A DNA stretch of 64,000 nucleotides from an uncultured Curvibacter sp. (GTDB taxonomy: Bacteria > Pseudomonadota > Gammaproteobacteria > Burkholderiales > Burkholderiaceae_C), in assembly GCA_903828535.1 (NCBI GenBank), contig CAIKMN010000022.1:140950-204949 (forward strand). Direction: 5' to 3'. The notes beneath the pieces are model-generated. The model saw nothing but the letters and a program-made list of their open reading frames with translations, searched no databases and had not been told where the DNA came from. Each line of letters begins with the position of its first letter. The stretch's first letter is position 1. Both the position numbers and the translations under genes were made by a program. Positions 20,394 through 28,772 of this stretch are shown in pieces.

Positions 20394-21356
20394 ATGAGCA
20401 TTACCTCTTACCTCAAAGAAATTGGCCGCGGCAAGGACGGCGCGCGGGCGCTGGACCGTGCGCAAGCGGCCGACTTGATGGGCCAGGTGCTCGATGGTGC
20501 AGTGAGCGATTTGGAAGTCGGGGCTTTTTGTCTGGCCATGCGCGTCAAAGGTGAAACCGTTGGAGAAATGGCGGGTTTTTTGGACGCCACACACGCCCGG
20601 ATGAAGCGCATTTCGGTCGATCCTGCCCACGCGGCGCTCCCCACGGTTGTTTTACCCAGCTACAACGGCGCTCGAAAACTACCTGTGCTGACGCCATTGC
20701 TGGCCTTGCTGCTGGCTCGCCAAGGCTTGCCGGTGTTGATTCACGGCACCCCCACCGAAATTGACAGCCGCCGGGTATTGACCGAGGCCGTTCTGGCCTC
20801 CTTGGACACCATCAGCGCCCTGCCATCCCTTGTTCTATTCACCCGCACCGAGCAACTGCTGCCCGGCCTCAAGCGCTTACTGGATGTGCGCCGTGTGGTG
20901 GGGTTGCGCAACTCGGCACACAGTTTGGTCAAACTCATGAACCCCTGCGCCAACGAGGCTGTGGTGGTGGGCAGTTACACGCACCCCGAGTACGCTGAAT
21001 CGATGGCCGCCACGCTGCAACTGACGGGGCAACGTGCCTTGCTCCTGCGTGGCACCGAGGGCGAACCGGTGGCCGATGCACGACGAACGCCGCTGATGAC
21101 GGGGTATTGGCAGGGTCAGAGTGGCGTTCTTCAAGCCGCACAGACGGGTCCACTGGCCCAACTGCCCGACTTGCCCATTGACATTTCTGCAGCCAGCACA
21201 GCGCGCTACATCCACCGCGTGTTGACGGGTGAATTGCCGGTTCCAGAAGCCATCGCCTGTCAGGTGCAGCGTTTGGTGGCACTGGCTCAGATGACCGACG
21301 CCGCCCAGCTCTCGTTACCCTGTTCACCCTTCATGGAAAAGCAAAATGCCCGCTGA
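20394..21356 (+). CDS. ybiB: DNA-binding protein YbiB (TrpD2 family)
   Basis: Homologue of E. coli YbiB (320 aa), which has an anthranilate phosphoribosyltransferase-like (TrpD) fold but binds nucleic acid rather than anthranilate. The N-terminal helical domain contains YLKEIGRGKDGARALDRAQA and the DLEVGAFCLAMRVKGET stretch; the later domain has LPSYNGARKLPVLTPLLALLLARQGLPVLIHG. The frame extends 45 codons upstream, but the ATG at 20394 gives the family N-terminus MSITSYLKEIG. It overlaps the next gene by 11 bases. In E. coli the gene is under LexA control; I saw no clear SOS box here. Confidence 0.88.
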   Translation: MSITSYLKEIGRGKDGARALDRAQAADLMGQVLDGAVSDLEVGAFCLAMRVKGETVGEMAGFLDATHARMKRISVDPAHAALPTVVLPSYNGARKLPVLTPLLALLLARQGLPVLIHGTPTEIDSRRVLTEAVLASLDTISALPSLVLFTRTEQLLPGLKRLLDVRRVVGLRNSAHSLVKLMNPCANEAVVVGSYTHPEYAESMAATLQLTGQRALLLRGTEGEPVADARRTPLMTGYWQGQSGVLQAAQTGPLAQLPDLPIDISAASTARYIHRVLTGELPVPEAIACQVQRLVALAQMTDAAQLSLPCSPFMEKQNAR

Positions 21357-22623
21357 ATTTGACGCGGTCATTGTTGGCGCAGGTGCCGCTGGACTTTTTT
21401 GCGCAGGGGTTGCTGGGCAACTGGGGCTGAAGGTCTTGGTGATTGACCACTCGCCTAAAGTGGCTGAGAAAATCCGCATCTCGGGCGGGGGACGTTGCAA
21501 CTTCACCAACCTAGAAACCAGTCCGCATCAGTTCCTCAGCCAAAACCCACCTTTTTGCCGCAGCGCCCTGAGCCGCTTCACGCCCCAAAATTTCATCGAC
21601 CTGCTGAAGCGCTACGACGTGCCCTTTCATGAAAAGCACAAAGGGCAATTGTTTTGTGACCGCTCCGCGAATGACATCGTGAACGTGCTGCTGGCCGAGT
21701 GCGCTGCAGCCAGTTCTTTGGGCGGCGAGGTCACTCGCTGGCAACCTTGCCAAGTGCAGAGCATTGCCTATTCATACGCTGCGACCTCTGACACTGACGC
21801 TGCCAAATCCAAGCGCATGGGTGGCCAAGGGCATTACCAGTTGGCGACAGACCAAGGCGCTGTCTGCACCCCCAATTTGGTCATGGCCACCGGCGGTTTG
21901 TCGATTCCCAAAATTGGCGCCACCGATTTCAGCCACCGTGTTGCACTGCAATTTGGCTTGCGCGTGGTGACGCCGAAGCCGGGTCTGGTGCCCTTGACTT
22001 TTGATGGCCAAGCTTGGCAGCCCTATGCCGAACTGGCAGGCCTGGCGCTGCCGGTGCGCATCACGACGGGCACCAAGAAAAGCCAAGGCGAGTTCTTGGA
22101 AGACCTGCTTTTCACCCACCGAGGGCTCTCGGGTCCGGCGGTGCTTCAAATCTCTAACTATTGGCAAAGCGGGACGCCCATCCAAATTGATTTGAGCCCT
22201 CAAAAAGATTTAGCGGCCGAACTGAACCAAGCCAAATTGCGTTCTCGTAAACTGTTCGCTAACGAGCTGAGTCACCAAGTACCGGCGCGCTTGGCCGAAG
22301 CTTGGTGCCAGCATGACCCGGCGTTGGCCCCCAGCCTCGCCCGCCCCATCAACGAGGTGCCCGACAAGGCTTTGACCAAAATCGCCGAACGCCTGCAACA
22401 CTGGGCGTTGTTGCCCACTGGCACCGAGGGCTATGCAAAAGCCGAAGTCACCCTGGGCGGCATCGATACCCGCGACTTGTCGCAGCAAACCATGATGTCC
22501 AAGCAACCGGGCTTGTTTTTCATTGGCGAAGCGGTGGACGTCACTGGTTGGCTGGGCGGCTACAACTTTCAGTGGGCTTGGGCCAGCGGCTTTGCCTGCG
22601 CCCAAGGCTTGGCAGCCCGGTAA
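21346..22623 (+). CDS. FAD-dependent oxidoreductase, HI0933/YhiN-like
   Basis: A two-dinucleotide-binding flavoprotein (425 aa). The N-terminal FAD site is clear (DAVIVGAGAAGLFCAGVAG, residues about 5-23), followed by the family motif EKIRISGGGRCNFTN and, near the C-terminus, LFFIGEAVDVTGWLGGYNFQWAWASG. The reaction in cells is not established for this family. The start overlaps the ybiB stop by 11 bases, so the two are probably co-translated. The -35 element of the rpsU promoter lies inside its last codons. Confidence 0.88.
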   Translation: MPAEFDAVIVGAGAAGLFCAGVAGQLGLKVLVIDHSPKVAEKIRISGGGRCNFTNLETSPHQFLSQNPPFCRSALSRFTPQNFIDLLKRYDVPFHEKHKGQLFCDRSANDIVNVLLAECAAASSLGGEVTRWQPCQVQSIAYSYAATSDTDAAKSKRMGGQGHYQLATDQGAVCTPNLVMATGGLSIPKIGATDFSHRVALQFGLRVVTPKPGLVPLTFDGQAWQPYAELAGLALPVRITTGTKKSQGEFLEDLLFTHRGLSGPAVLQISNYWQSGTPIQIDLSPQKDLAAELNQAKLRSRKLFANELSHQVPARLAEAWCQHDPALAPSLARPINEVPDKALTKIAERLQHWALLPTGTEGYAKAEVTLGGIDTRDLSQQTMMSKQPGLFFIGEAVDVTGWLGGYNFQWAWASGFACAQGLAAR

Positions 22624-22637
22624 ATCTGCTCTATAAT
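22609..22637 (+). promoter_or_regulatory. Sigma-70 promoter of rpsU
   Basis: TTGGCA (22609-22614), a 17-base spacer and a perfect TATAAT (22632-22637). It lies across the end of the flavoprotein gene and about 128 bases before rpsU, leaving a leader of about 120 bases. Confidence 0.75.
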
Positions 22638-22764
22638 CGCAGTCTTTGCTGGCAAAACCCCAACTGCCGGATCCATTTTTTTGTTGGGTATTTCGCAGGC
22701 ACGACTGAATTGGCCCGATCTTCCACTCAGTCCTCTGTTTGCACATTTCGGAAAACTGAAATTC

Positions 22765-22977
22765 ATGACGACCATTCGTGTAAAAGAAAACGAACCCTTT
22801 GACGTGGCACTGCGCCGTTTCAAGCGCACCATTGAAAAACTTGGCCTGCTGACCGACCTGCGCGCCCGCGAGTTTTACGAAAAGCCCACCACCGAACGCA
22901 AGCGCAAGAAGTCTGCTGCCGTCAAGCGCCACTACAAGCGCGTGCGCAGCATGCAATTGCCCAAAAAACTGTATTGA
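22765..22977 (+). CDS. rpsU: 30S ribosomal protein S21
   Basis: Small basic ribosomal protein of the 30S platform (70 aa), needed for mRNA binding in initiation. [21 protein letters not shown] and the basic tail [19 protein letters not shown] match the family along its whole length. The ATG at 22765 was chosen over an earlier in-frame start because it gives the exact family N-terminus. A strong promoter precedes it and a terminator follows. Confidence 0.98.
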   Translation: MTTIRVKENEPFDVALRRFKRTIEKLGLLTDLRAREFYEKPTTERKRKKSAAVKRHYKRVRSMQLPKKLY

Positions 22978-22993
22978 TTTTTTAAATTCAGTA

Positions 22994-23013
22994 CGCAGCG
23001 GCTTGCCGCTGCG
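22994..23013 (+). repeat. Hairpin after rpsU
   Basis: Inverted repeat CGCAGCGGC / GCCGCTGCG with a 2-base centre, 17 bases after the rpsU stop and directly before the terminator hairpin. It has no T run of its own and may protect the rpsU 3' end. Confidence 0.5.
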
Positions 23014-23015
23014 AC

Positions 23016-23063
23016 AACCCGCGTTTAAGGGCTCTGCCCCTGACCGCGGGTTTTGTTTTTTTA
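23016..23063 (+). terminator. Intrinsic terminator between rpsU and yqeY
   Basis: AACCCGCG pairs with CGCGGGTT, with an inner GGG/CCC helper stem, followed by TTTTGTTTTTTT. It lies about 40 bases after rpsU and just before the yqeY ribosome site, so it should reduce read-through into yqeY. Confidence 0.82.
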
Positions 23064-23079
23064 ATTCCGGAGTTCTGCC

Positions 23080-23550
23080 ATGTCCGACACCCCCCCCATC
23101 GTCAGCCCCTTAAAAGCCCGCATCAGCGAAGACATGAAAACCGCCATGCGCGCCAAAGACAGCGAGCGCCTGGGTGCGATTCGTTTGTTGCAAGCCGCCT
23201 TGAAGCAAAAGGAAGTCGACGAGCGCATTGAACTCGACGACGTTGCCGTGGTCGCCATCGTTGACAAATTAATCAAACAACGCAAAGACTCCATCGCTGC
23301 TTTTGAGCAAGCCAATCGGCAAGATTTAGCCGACAAAGAAAAGTCTGAAATGGCCGTCTTACAGGTCTACTTGCCAGAACGCATGAGTGCCGACGAAGTG
23401 ACTGCGGCAGTGCAAGCGATCGTCACGGAATTGGGCGCTGCAGGCCCCGGCGACATGGGCAAAGTCATGGGCGCCGTGAAAACCAAATTGGCCGGCAAAG
23501 CCGACATGGGACAAGTGTCCGCGGCCGTCAAAGCCGCCTTGAGCCCATAA
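23080..23550 (+). CDS. GatB/YqeY domain-containing protein
   Basis: A 156-residue protein of the YqeY family, related to the C-terminal tRNA-binding domain of GatB/GatE. The motif LKARISEDMKTAMRAKDSERLGAIRLLQAALKQKEVD at the N-terminus and GDMGKVMGAVKTKLAGKADMGQVSAAVK at the C-terminus are characteristic. The role is not firmly known. It normally lies between rpsU and dnaG in betaproteobacteria. Here dnaG and rpoD do not follow, and the next gene converges on it from the other strand. Confidence 0.92.
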   Translation: MSDTPPIVSPLKARISEDMKTAMRAKDSERLGAIRLLQAALKQKEVDERIELDDVAVVAIVDKLIKQRKDSIAAFEQANRQDLADKEKSEMAVLQVYLPERMSADEVTAAVQAIVTELGAAGPGDMGKVMGAVKTKLAGKADMGQVSAAVKAALSP

Positions 23551-23572
23551 TCAAAATTCAATCAACCTGGGA

Positions 23573-24256
23573 TCAACCTCGGATGAAGAGGCCCGTGAGG
23601 GCTTGCAAACGGGTCGCATCCAAGCCAGCCACCGCATCCAACAAACGCAAGCCTGCTGGGCCACATTCCAAAGTAGCCAAGTCGGTGTAAATGCGCTTCA
23701 CACAGCCAATCCCTGTCAAGGGATAGGTGCATTGGGTCACCAACTTGCATTCGCCGCTTTTGGTGAACAAGTCCATCATGACCCAGGTTTGCTTGGCCCC
23801 TATGGCCAAATCCATCGCGCCACCCACTGCGGGAATGGCAGTCGGTTCACCGGTGTGCCAATTGGCCAAATTGCCATCCACCGACACCTGAAAAGCGCCC
23901 AACACGCAAATGTCCAAATGCCCCCCGCGCATCATGGCAAAGCTTTCTGCTGAGTTGAAATAGGCGCCACCCGGTAGCAACGTGACCGCTTGTTTGCCCG
24001 CATTGATGAGGTCGTAGTCCTCTTGCCCCTCGGCAGGCGCAGGGCCCATGCCCAATAGGCCGTTCTCGCTTTGCAGAATGACCTCGCGGTCCATCGGAAT
24101 GTGGTTGGCCACTGCCGTGGGCATACCGATGCCGAGGTTGACGTAAGCGCCATCAGGAATGTCTTGCGCCACCAGCCGGGCCATTTGGTCTTTGCTGCGG
24201 CGAGGGTATTGGGAAAGTGAGTGAGCGGTTGGTTTGGCGTGGGCATCAGTCGTCAT
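23573..24256 (-). CDS. pcaJ: 3-oxoadipate CoA-transferase subunit B
   Basis: Beta subunit of the enzyme that moves CoA from succinyl-CoA to 3-oxoadipate (227 aa). The catalytic glutamate lies in the SENGLLGMGP motif, and the family stretches NLGIGMPTAVANHIP and GGAMDLAIGAKQTWVMM are present. The ATG at 24256 was preferred over a TTG two codons earlier. It is 31 bases after the alpha subunit and is the last gene of the hydroquinone/hydroxyquinol cluster, converging on yqeY. The related succinyl-CoA:acetoacetate transferase is the main alternative; the neighbours favour 3-oxoadipate. Confidence 0.9.
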   Translation of the reverse strand: MTTDAHAKPTAHSLSQYPRRSKDQMARLVAQDIPDGAYVNLGIGMPTAVANHIPMDREVILQSENGLLGMGPAPAEGQEDYDLINAGKQAVTLLPGGAYFNSAESFAMMRGGHLDICVLGAFQVSVDGNLANWHTGEPTAIPAVGGAMDLAIGAKQTWVMMDLFTKSGECKLVTQCTYPLTGIGCVKRIYTDLATLECGPAGLRLLDAVAGLDATRLQALTGLFIRG

Positions 24257-24286
24257 GGACAAGCTCTTTTTATTGGGATGTATGGG

Positions 24287-24976
24287 TTAAAAACCGCCGG
24301 CGGCCGTGGCGACGCGGTCCACCAAGACCACTTGGTTGACATAGATGCCGGGCGTCACAATCGCCTCGGGATCCAGCGCACCCAACTCGACGACCTCGTG
24401 CACGCTGGCGACGGTCCAGGCGCAGGCGGTAGCCATGGCAGGGCCAAAATTGCGCGCCGCCATTCTGTAAGTCAAGTTACCCCAGCGGTCACCACTTTCC
24501 GCTTTGATGAGCGCCAGATCACCCTGAATGGGCTGTTCCAACACATACATCTTGCCGTTAATTTCCCGCACCTCTTTGCCTTTGGCCAACTCAGTGCCGT
24601 AACCCGTGGGGCAGAAAAACGCCCCAATGCCCGCACCGGCTGCGCGAATGCGCTCCACCAAATTACCTTGTGGTACCAACTCCAGTTCAATCTGCCCACT
24701 GCGGTAAAGCCCATCAAAGACATAGCTGTCGGCTTGGCGTGGGTAACTGCAGATGACCTTGCGTACCCGCCCCGCTTTGAGCAAGGCGGCGACGCCATGC
24801 TCCGCGTTACCCGCGTTGTTGTTGACCAGAGTCAGGTCCTTAGCGCCTTGTGCCAACAACCCATCGATCAAAGCTTCAGGAATGCCTGCGGTCCCGAAAC
24901 CCCCAATCATGACCGTGTCGCCGTCTTTGACGCTTTGCAATGATTCAGCGATTGAATTGGCAATTTTGTTGATCAT
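24287..24976 (-). CDS. pcaI: 3-oxoadipate CoA-transferase subunit A
   Basis: Alpha subunit of the CoA-transferase (229 aa). The CoA-binding glycine motif VMIGGFGTAGIPEALIDGL lies near residue 22, and SYPRQADSYVFDGLYRSG, LVPQGNLVERIRAAGAGIGAFFCPTGYGT and GDRWGNLTYR read much like Pseudomonas PcaI. It pairs with pcaJ immediately downstream. With maleylacetate reductase in the same cluster supplying 3-oxoadipate, the substrate assignment is well supported by context. Confidence 0.91.
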   Translation of the reverse strand: MINKIANSIAESLQSVKDGDTVMIGGFGTAGIPEALIDGLLAQGAKDLTLVNNNAGNAEHGVAALLKAGRVRKVICSYPRQADSYVFDGLYRSGQIELELVPQGNLVERIRAAGAGIGAFFCPTGYGTELAKGKEVREINGKMYVLEQPIQGDLALIKAESGDRWGNLTYRMAARNFGPAMATACAWTVASVHEVVELGALDPEAIVTPGIYVNQVVLVDRVATAAGGF

Positions 24977-25022
24977 TTGTGATGCTCAGGCTCGCGGTTC
25001 AAAAAGGGGGGGATGAACGGGG

Positions 25023-25868
25023 TCAAATGGGGTTGAGGACAAAATCAAAATGCAAATGCGTGGTGGCCCCGCCCTCCTTAGCATCGGGCTCTTGTTTGAC
25101 CCAAGCAGCCACCAGCGATTGCCGGACGCCAAACACCGCGTCTGAATCGAGGTAGGTATCGCCATCGCGAAACACGTGCGTGATGAGCGTTTCATAACCA
25201 GGGGCTTTGATCATGAAGTGTAAATGCGCAGGACGCCAAGGGTGGCGCCCCGTGGCGTGCAACAAGTCACCGACCGGACCATCGGTCGGTATCGGATAGG
25301 CCTCGGCCACGATGGTTTTAAAGTAATAACGCCCCTGTGCATCGGCCTTCATCTTGGCGCGCGCTTGGGCTTGTTGAAGTTCGGGTTTTTGCACGTCGTA
25401 AAAGCCATCGGCGTCTGCTTGCCATACATGAATCTGGGCATGGGGAATGACCTCCCCTGAGGGGCCTTTGATCTGACCTTCTACCCAGCAGGGTTCGCCG
25501 GGCGCGCCATTGGCCGCGTCGCCACCCAAAGCAATTTCAGGCTCGTTCTCCACATAAAAAGGACCAAACACCGTGGCTTCGGTGCAGCCTGGCGGTTTGT
25601 CGTTGTTCAAGGCCACGGTCAACATGGACAGACCCAATACATCGCTGAGCAAAATAAATTCTTGACGTTTGTCGTCGCATTTTTGACCGACCGCGGTCAG
25701 GTATTGAATCGCCTGCATCAGTTCGTCCTCGGTCAGCGCCACCTCGCGGGCAAAATCGTGCAAGTGGTTCACCAAACTGGAGAGCACCACTTTCAGGCGG
25801 GGGTTGGTATCGGGGTGAATGCGGTCCAGCACGGCTTGCGTGATGGTGTTTTGATTCAAGTTACGCAT
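25023..25868 (-). CDS. Hydroxyquinol-type intradiol ring-cleavage dioxygenase
   Basis: Non-haem Fe(III) dioxygenase (281 aa) expected to open hydroxyquinol (benzene-1,2,4-triol) between its ortho hydroxyls to give maleylacetate. The iron ligands can be placed as Y157 (DGFYDVQ), Y191 (VAEAYPIPTDGPVG), H215 and H217 (RPAHLHFMI), with the usual spacing. The N-terminal helical linker domain is present. The first 18 codons of the longer frame were dropped in favour of MRNLNQNTI. The PTDGPVG stretch and the neighbouring maleylacetate reductase favour hydroxyquinol over catechol, but chlorocatechol or catechol activity cannot be excluded from sequence. Confidence 0.85.
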   Translation of the reverse strand: MRNLNQNTITQAVLDRIHPDTNPRLKVVLSSLVNHLHDFAREVALTEDELMQAIQYLTAVGQKCDDKRQEFILLSDVLGLSMLTVALNNDKPPGCTEATVFGPFYVENEPEIALGGDAANGAPGEPCWVEGQIKGPSGEVIPHAQIHVWQADADGFYDVQKPELQQAQARAKMKADAQGRYYFKTIVAEAYPIPTDGPVGDLLHATGRHPWRPAHLHFMIKAPGYETLITHVFRDGDTYLDSDAVFGVRQSLVAAWVKQEPDAKEGGATTHLHFDFVLNPI

Positions 25869-25890
25869 GACGACGCATCCAGTTTGAAGA

Positions 25891-26220
25891 TCAAGGTTCA
25901 ACGGCAAAATCGACCATGGCACGTGCTTGGCGCATGGGCCCCATCAAGCCTTTAATGGCCAAGTGTTCGGGCATTTGGTTGTAGGACTTTAGAGCCTGTA
26001 GCGACTCAAATTTCATGTAGAGGCCCAAGTCCCAAGCGCCTTCAGACTTTAATTGATTTGCCCCCACTGACATCGAGATCAGTCCCGGTACTTGGCCCAA
26101 CAAGCCCTGAAAGGCAGCCAAAACTTCTTGGGCCTGGGCTGACTTCTCGAGCTCATTGGCGCCGTTCAGTTGCCAAATCACCAAGTGAATCCAAGCCGGA
26201 GGTTCAGTGGGGTTGATCAT
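25891..26220 (-). CDS. Small Dabb-like alpha/beta-barrel protein
   Basis: A 109-residue protein that looks like a dimeric ferredoxin-fold (stress-response Dabb / antibiotic-monooxygenase-like) unit: a beta strand near the start (IHLVIWQL), helices around residues 20-40, PGLISMSVGANQL, a central strand DLGLYMKFESLQALKSYNQMPEH, and a C-terminal VDFAVEP. The ATG at 26220 lies inside the end of livM (17-base overlap), so it is translated with the importer and precedes the hydroxyquinol dioxygenase. The function is unknown; the fold and place suggest a role with an aromatic or ring-opened intermediate (inference). Confidence 0.7.
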   Translation of the reverse strand: MINPTEPPAWIHLVIWQLNGANELEKSAQAQEVLAAFQGLLGQVPGLISMSVGANQLKSEGAWDLGLYMKFESLQALKSYNQMPEHLAIKGLMGPMRQARAMVDFAVEP

Positions 26221-27214
26221 GGAATTCAATCCTGCGTTGTGTGGGGAAAAGTGCCCAGCCCCATCGTTGCTGCACATAACCCCATAAACCTTGTTTGAAA
26301 TAGATGGTTGTGACGATGGCCAAGAAGCCGAGTCCCAGTAAATACCAAGAGCCATAGTCGCTGAAGAATTTACTTAATAACCAAAATATCAAGGTACCTA
26401 CAAGGGGCCCCTCAAGGGTGCCTGTGCCCCCAATCACCACCATGAAGATCGCGAAGGCGGTCCAGTTCACGCTAAACGCTGCTTCCGGGCTGATGCGCAA
26501 ATTCCCTACAAAATAAAGCGCCCCCGCAACCCCCGCCCCGAAAGCCGCGACCGCATAAACCGCGAGCTTCATTCGCCCGACCGCAATGCCTTGCGATTCG
26601 GCAGCGACTTCATTGTCCCGAATCGCCAACAAAGCCAGGCCCCTTTTGCTGCGCAAAAAGAAATACACCAAAGCCAAGGAACCCACCACGCACAACAAGG
26701 CAATCCAATAGGTGGTGGATTCTCGAGTGAATTTGTCAATACCCCTCAACGCTGTCAAGGTGGTACCCGAGCCACCACCCACGGCAGGGATGTTCGCCAA
26801 AGTCAAGCGAAAAACCTCTGCAATGACCCAAGTGCCAATTGCAAAGTAGCCGCCTTGCAAGCGAAATGCCACTTTGGAAACGGGTACGGACACCAAAGCG
26901 GCCACCAAACCACTGAGGGGAATGGCCCAAAACGGGTTGAAGTCGTAAAAATTCCCTAAGCTCAACATGGTGTAAGCGCCCAAGCCCAAGAAGGCCTGCT
27001 GACCTATCGAGACCATGCCGCCATAGCCTGCCAAAAGGTTCCACATCAGGGCAAAAATGAAGTGGCAACCGATCTCAACAAAATCATGCAGCCAGCTGGA
27101 CTCTCCCCAAAAGGGCAGCGAGATCGCCACGATCACCAACAAGGCTATGCCCGACCAAGTCAAGGCAAAACCCACACCCGATTGCCCCTGTTTGACGCTG
27201 AATTGGTTTGTCAT
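26204..27214 (-). CDS. livM: Branched-chain amino acid-type ABC transporter permease (LivM)
   Basis: Inner-membrane permease of a HAAT-family importer (336 aa) with about nine hydrophobic segments. The family motifs NLLAGYGGMVSIGQQAFLGLGAYT and the cytoplasmic coupling loop RSKRGLALLAIRDNEVAAESQGI are clear. It overlaps livH by 4 bases and the Dabb-like gene by 17. Members of this family move branched-chain amino acids, urea, and often aromatic acids. The location inside a hydroquinone pathway suggests an aromatic substrate. Confidence 0.9.
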   Translation of the reverse strand: MTNQFSVKQGQSGVGFALTWSGIALLVIVAISLPFWGESSWLHDFVEIGCHFIFALMWNLLAGYGGMVSIGQQAFLGLGAYTMLSLGNFYDFNPFWAIPLSGLVAALVSVPVSKVAFRLQGGYFAIGTWVIAEVFRLTLANIPAVGGGSGTTLTALRGIDKFTRESTTYWIALLCVVGSLALVYFFLRSKRGLALLAIRDNEVAAESQGIAVGRMKLAVYAVAAFGAGVAGALYFVGNLRISPEAAFSVNWTAFAIFMVVIGGTGTLEGPLVGTLIFWLLSKFFSDYGSWYLLGLGFLAIVTTIYFKQGLWGYVQQRWGWALFPTQRRIEFHDQPH

Positions 27215-28062
27215 TTAGTTTTAGGAAATAAGCCTTGTGGCTTGAGCACCAACAAGGTCAGAAACACCAAATGGCCGCACCAAATGCCCCAGCCTGGATC
27301 CCAGCGAAAGCCCAATTGTTGGGTCATCCCCAGCAACAGGCCCCCAGCCAAGGTTCCCCAGAAACTGCCCATGCCGCCCATGATCACGGCCTCAAAAGAA
27401 AACAGCAACAACATCGGACCATCCGCTGGCGACACGGTGGTGCGCATGCCTTGAAGCACACCGGCAAGTGCCACGAGTAAAAAAGCCAAGCCAGTGGCTT
27501 GGGCGTAAACGGTTTTTGAATTCAGACCCATCAAGGAAGCGATTTCAGGGTCGTCAGAAACGGCTCTGAAGGCGCGCCCCATCGCCGTGCTGCTAAACAA
27601 CCACTGCAAAAACAAAGTCGCACACAGGGCCAGCCCCAAGATCAAGACGGGCAAAACGCCGACAGACAAGTCGCCCCGCAAATTCAAACTCAGGGTGTTC
27701 AAGCCACCCGAATCAATCGAACGCGGATCGGCTGAGAAAATTTCAAGTAACGCATTTTGAATGACGATGGACATGCCAAAAGTCACCACCAAAGAAGGCA
27801 CTGGGTCTTTTCCCAAAGTCTGGTTCAAGACCGTTTTTTGCAAGCCATAACCCACCAGCCAAGCCATCGGCAACACCAAGAGAGCCGATAGCCATGGACT
27901 CAAGCCACAAGCCATGGCGCCCAAGGCGCCAAACGCACCCAGAATGATGAAGTCACCATGCGCCGTATTCGTCAGACGCATCACCCCGAACATGAGCGAG
28001 AGGCCGAGGGCAAAAAGGGCATACAGGGAGCCCAACAGAATGCCTTGAATGAGAATGTCCAT
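27211..28062 (-). CDS. livH: Branched-chain amino acid-type ABC transporter permease (LivH)
   Basis: Second permease of the importer (283 aa). The LivH motifs GSLYALFALGLSLMFGVMRLTNTAHGDFIILGAF at the N-terminus and the coupling loop STAMGRAFRAVSDDPEIASLMGLNSKTVY are visible, with about eight transmembrane segments. It ends in a 4-base overlap with livM and starts 5 bases after livF, so the five transporter genes form one tight unit. Confidence 0.91.
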   Translation of the reverse strand: MDILIQGILLGSLYALFALGLSLMFGVMRLTNTAHGDFIILGAFGALGAMACGLSPWLSALLVLPMAWLVGYGLQKTVLNQTLGKDPVPSLVVTFGMSIVIQNALLEIFSADPRSIDSGGLNTLSLNLRGDLSVGVLPVLILGLALCATLFLQWLFSSTAMGRAFRAVSDDPEIASLMGLNSKTVYAQATGLAFLLVALAGVLQGMRTTVSPADGPMLLLFSFEAVIMGGMGSFWGTLAGGLLLGMTQQLGFRWDPGWGIWCGHLVFLTLLVLKPQGLFPKTK

Positions 28063-28067
28063 GAGAC

Positions 28068-28772
28068 TTAAATTCCAAAATAGGCTTGGCTAATTTGATC
28101 GCGGGTCAAGGCCACAGAGGGCCCTTGCAAAGTCACGCGGCCTTCTTGAAAGCAATACAGACGGGTCGACATTTTTTGCGCCAGGCTCACATCTTGTTCA
28201 ACGATGACCACGCCCATGCCTTCTGCACAAATTTGCGGCAATGCCTGGTAAATTTCACGAATCACAATCGGGGCCAAGCCGAGTGAAAGTTCGTCACAGA
28301 GCAACACCTCGGGGTTGCTCATCAGGGCCCGACCAATCGCCACCATTTGTTGTTGCCCGCCCGATAAAGACGTGGCGGGTAAATGTCGTTTCTCCTTGAG
28401 AATGGGAAACAGCGCTTGCACGCGCGCTAAATTCCAAGGCCCTGAGCGCTGAGCCTGTGCGCCCAGCAAGAGGTTTTCTTCCACGGACAACGAGGGAAAA
28501 AGTCGGCGACCTTCTGGCACCAAAGCCAACCCCAGCCGCACAATCTGATGGGCGGGTTGGCCGCCAATGGCTTGGCCCCGCCAAAGAACTTCATTGGGGT
28601 TGGCCTTCACCAAACCGGTCAGGGCCTTCAAAAAGGTGGACTTGCCGGCGCCATTCGCCCCGATGATGGCAACCACCTCGGACTCGGACAATTCAAAGTC
28701 AATGCCAAACAACGCTTGGGCATCACCGTAAAACGCCTTCAACGCCTGTGTGGTCAAAATGGGGGCCGTCAT
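28068..28772 (-). CDS. livF: Branched-chain amino acid-type ABC transporter ATPase (LivF)
   Basis: ATP-binding subunit (234 aa). Walker A GANGAGKST lies near residue 38, the signature is LSGGQQQMVAIGRAL, and Walker B reads VLLCDELSLGLAP. Note DEL where most ATPases have DEP, as in many LivF proteins. The start ATG shares one base with the livG stop (TGATG), so the two ATPases are translationally coupled. Confidence 0.9.
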   Translation of the reverse strand: MTAPILTTQALKAFYGDAQALFGIDFELSESEVVAIIGANGAGKSTFLKALTGLVKANPNEVLWRGQAIGGQPAHQIVRLGLALVPEGRRLFPSLSVEENLLLGAQAQRSGPWNLARVQALFPILKEKRHLPATSLSGGQQQMVAIGRALMSNPEVLLCDELSLGLAPIVIREIYQALPQICAEGMGVVIVEQDVSLAQKMSTRLYCFQEGRVTLQGPSVALTRDQISQAYFGI

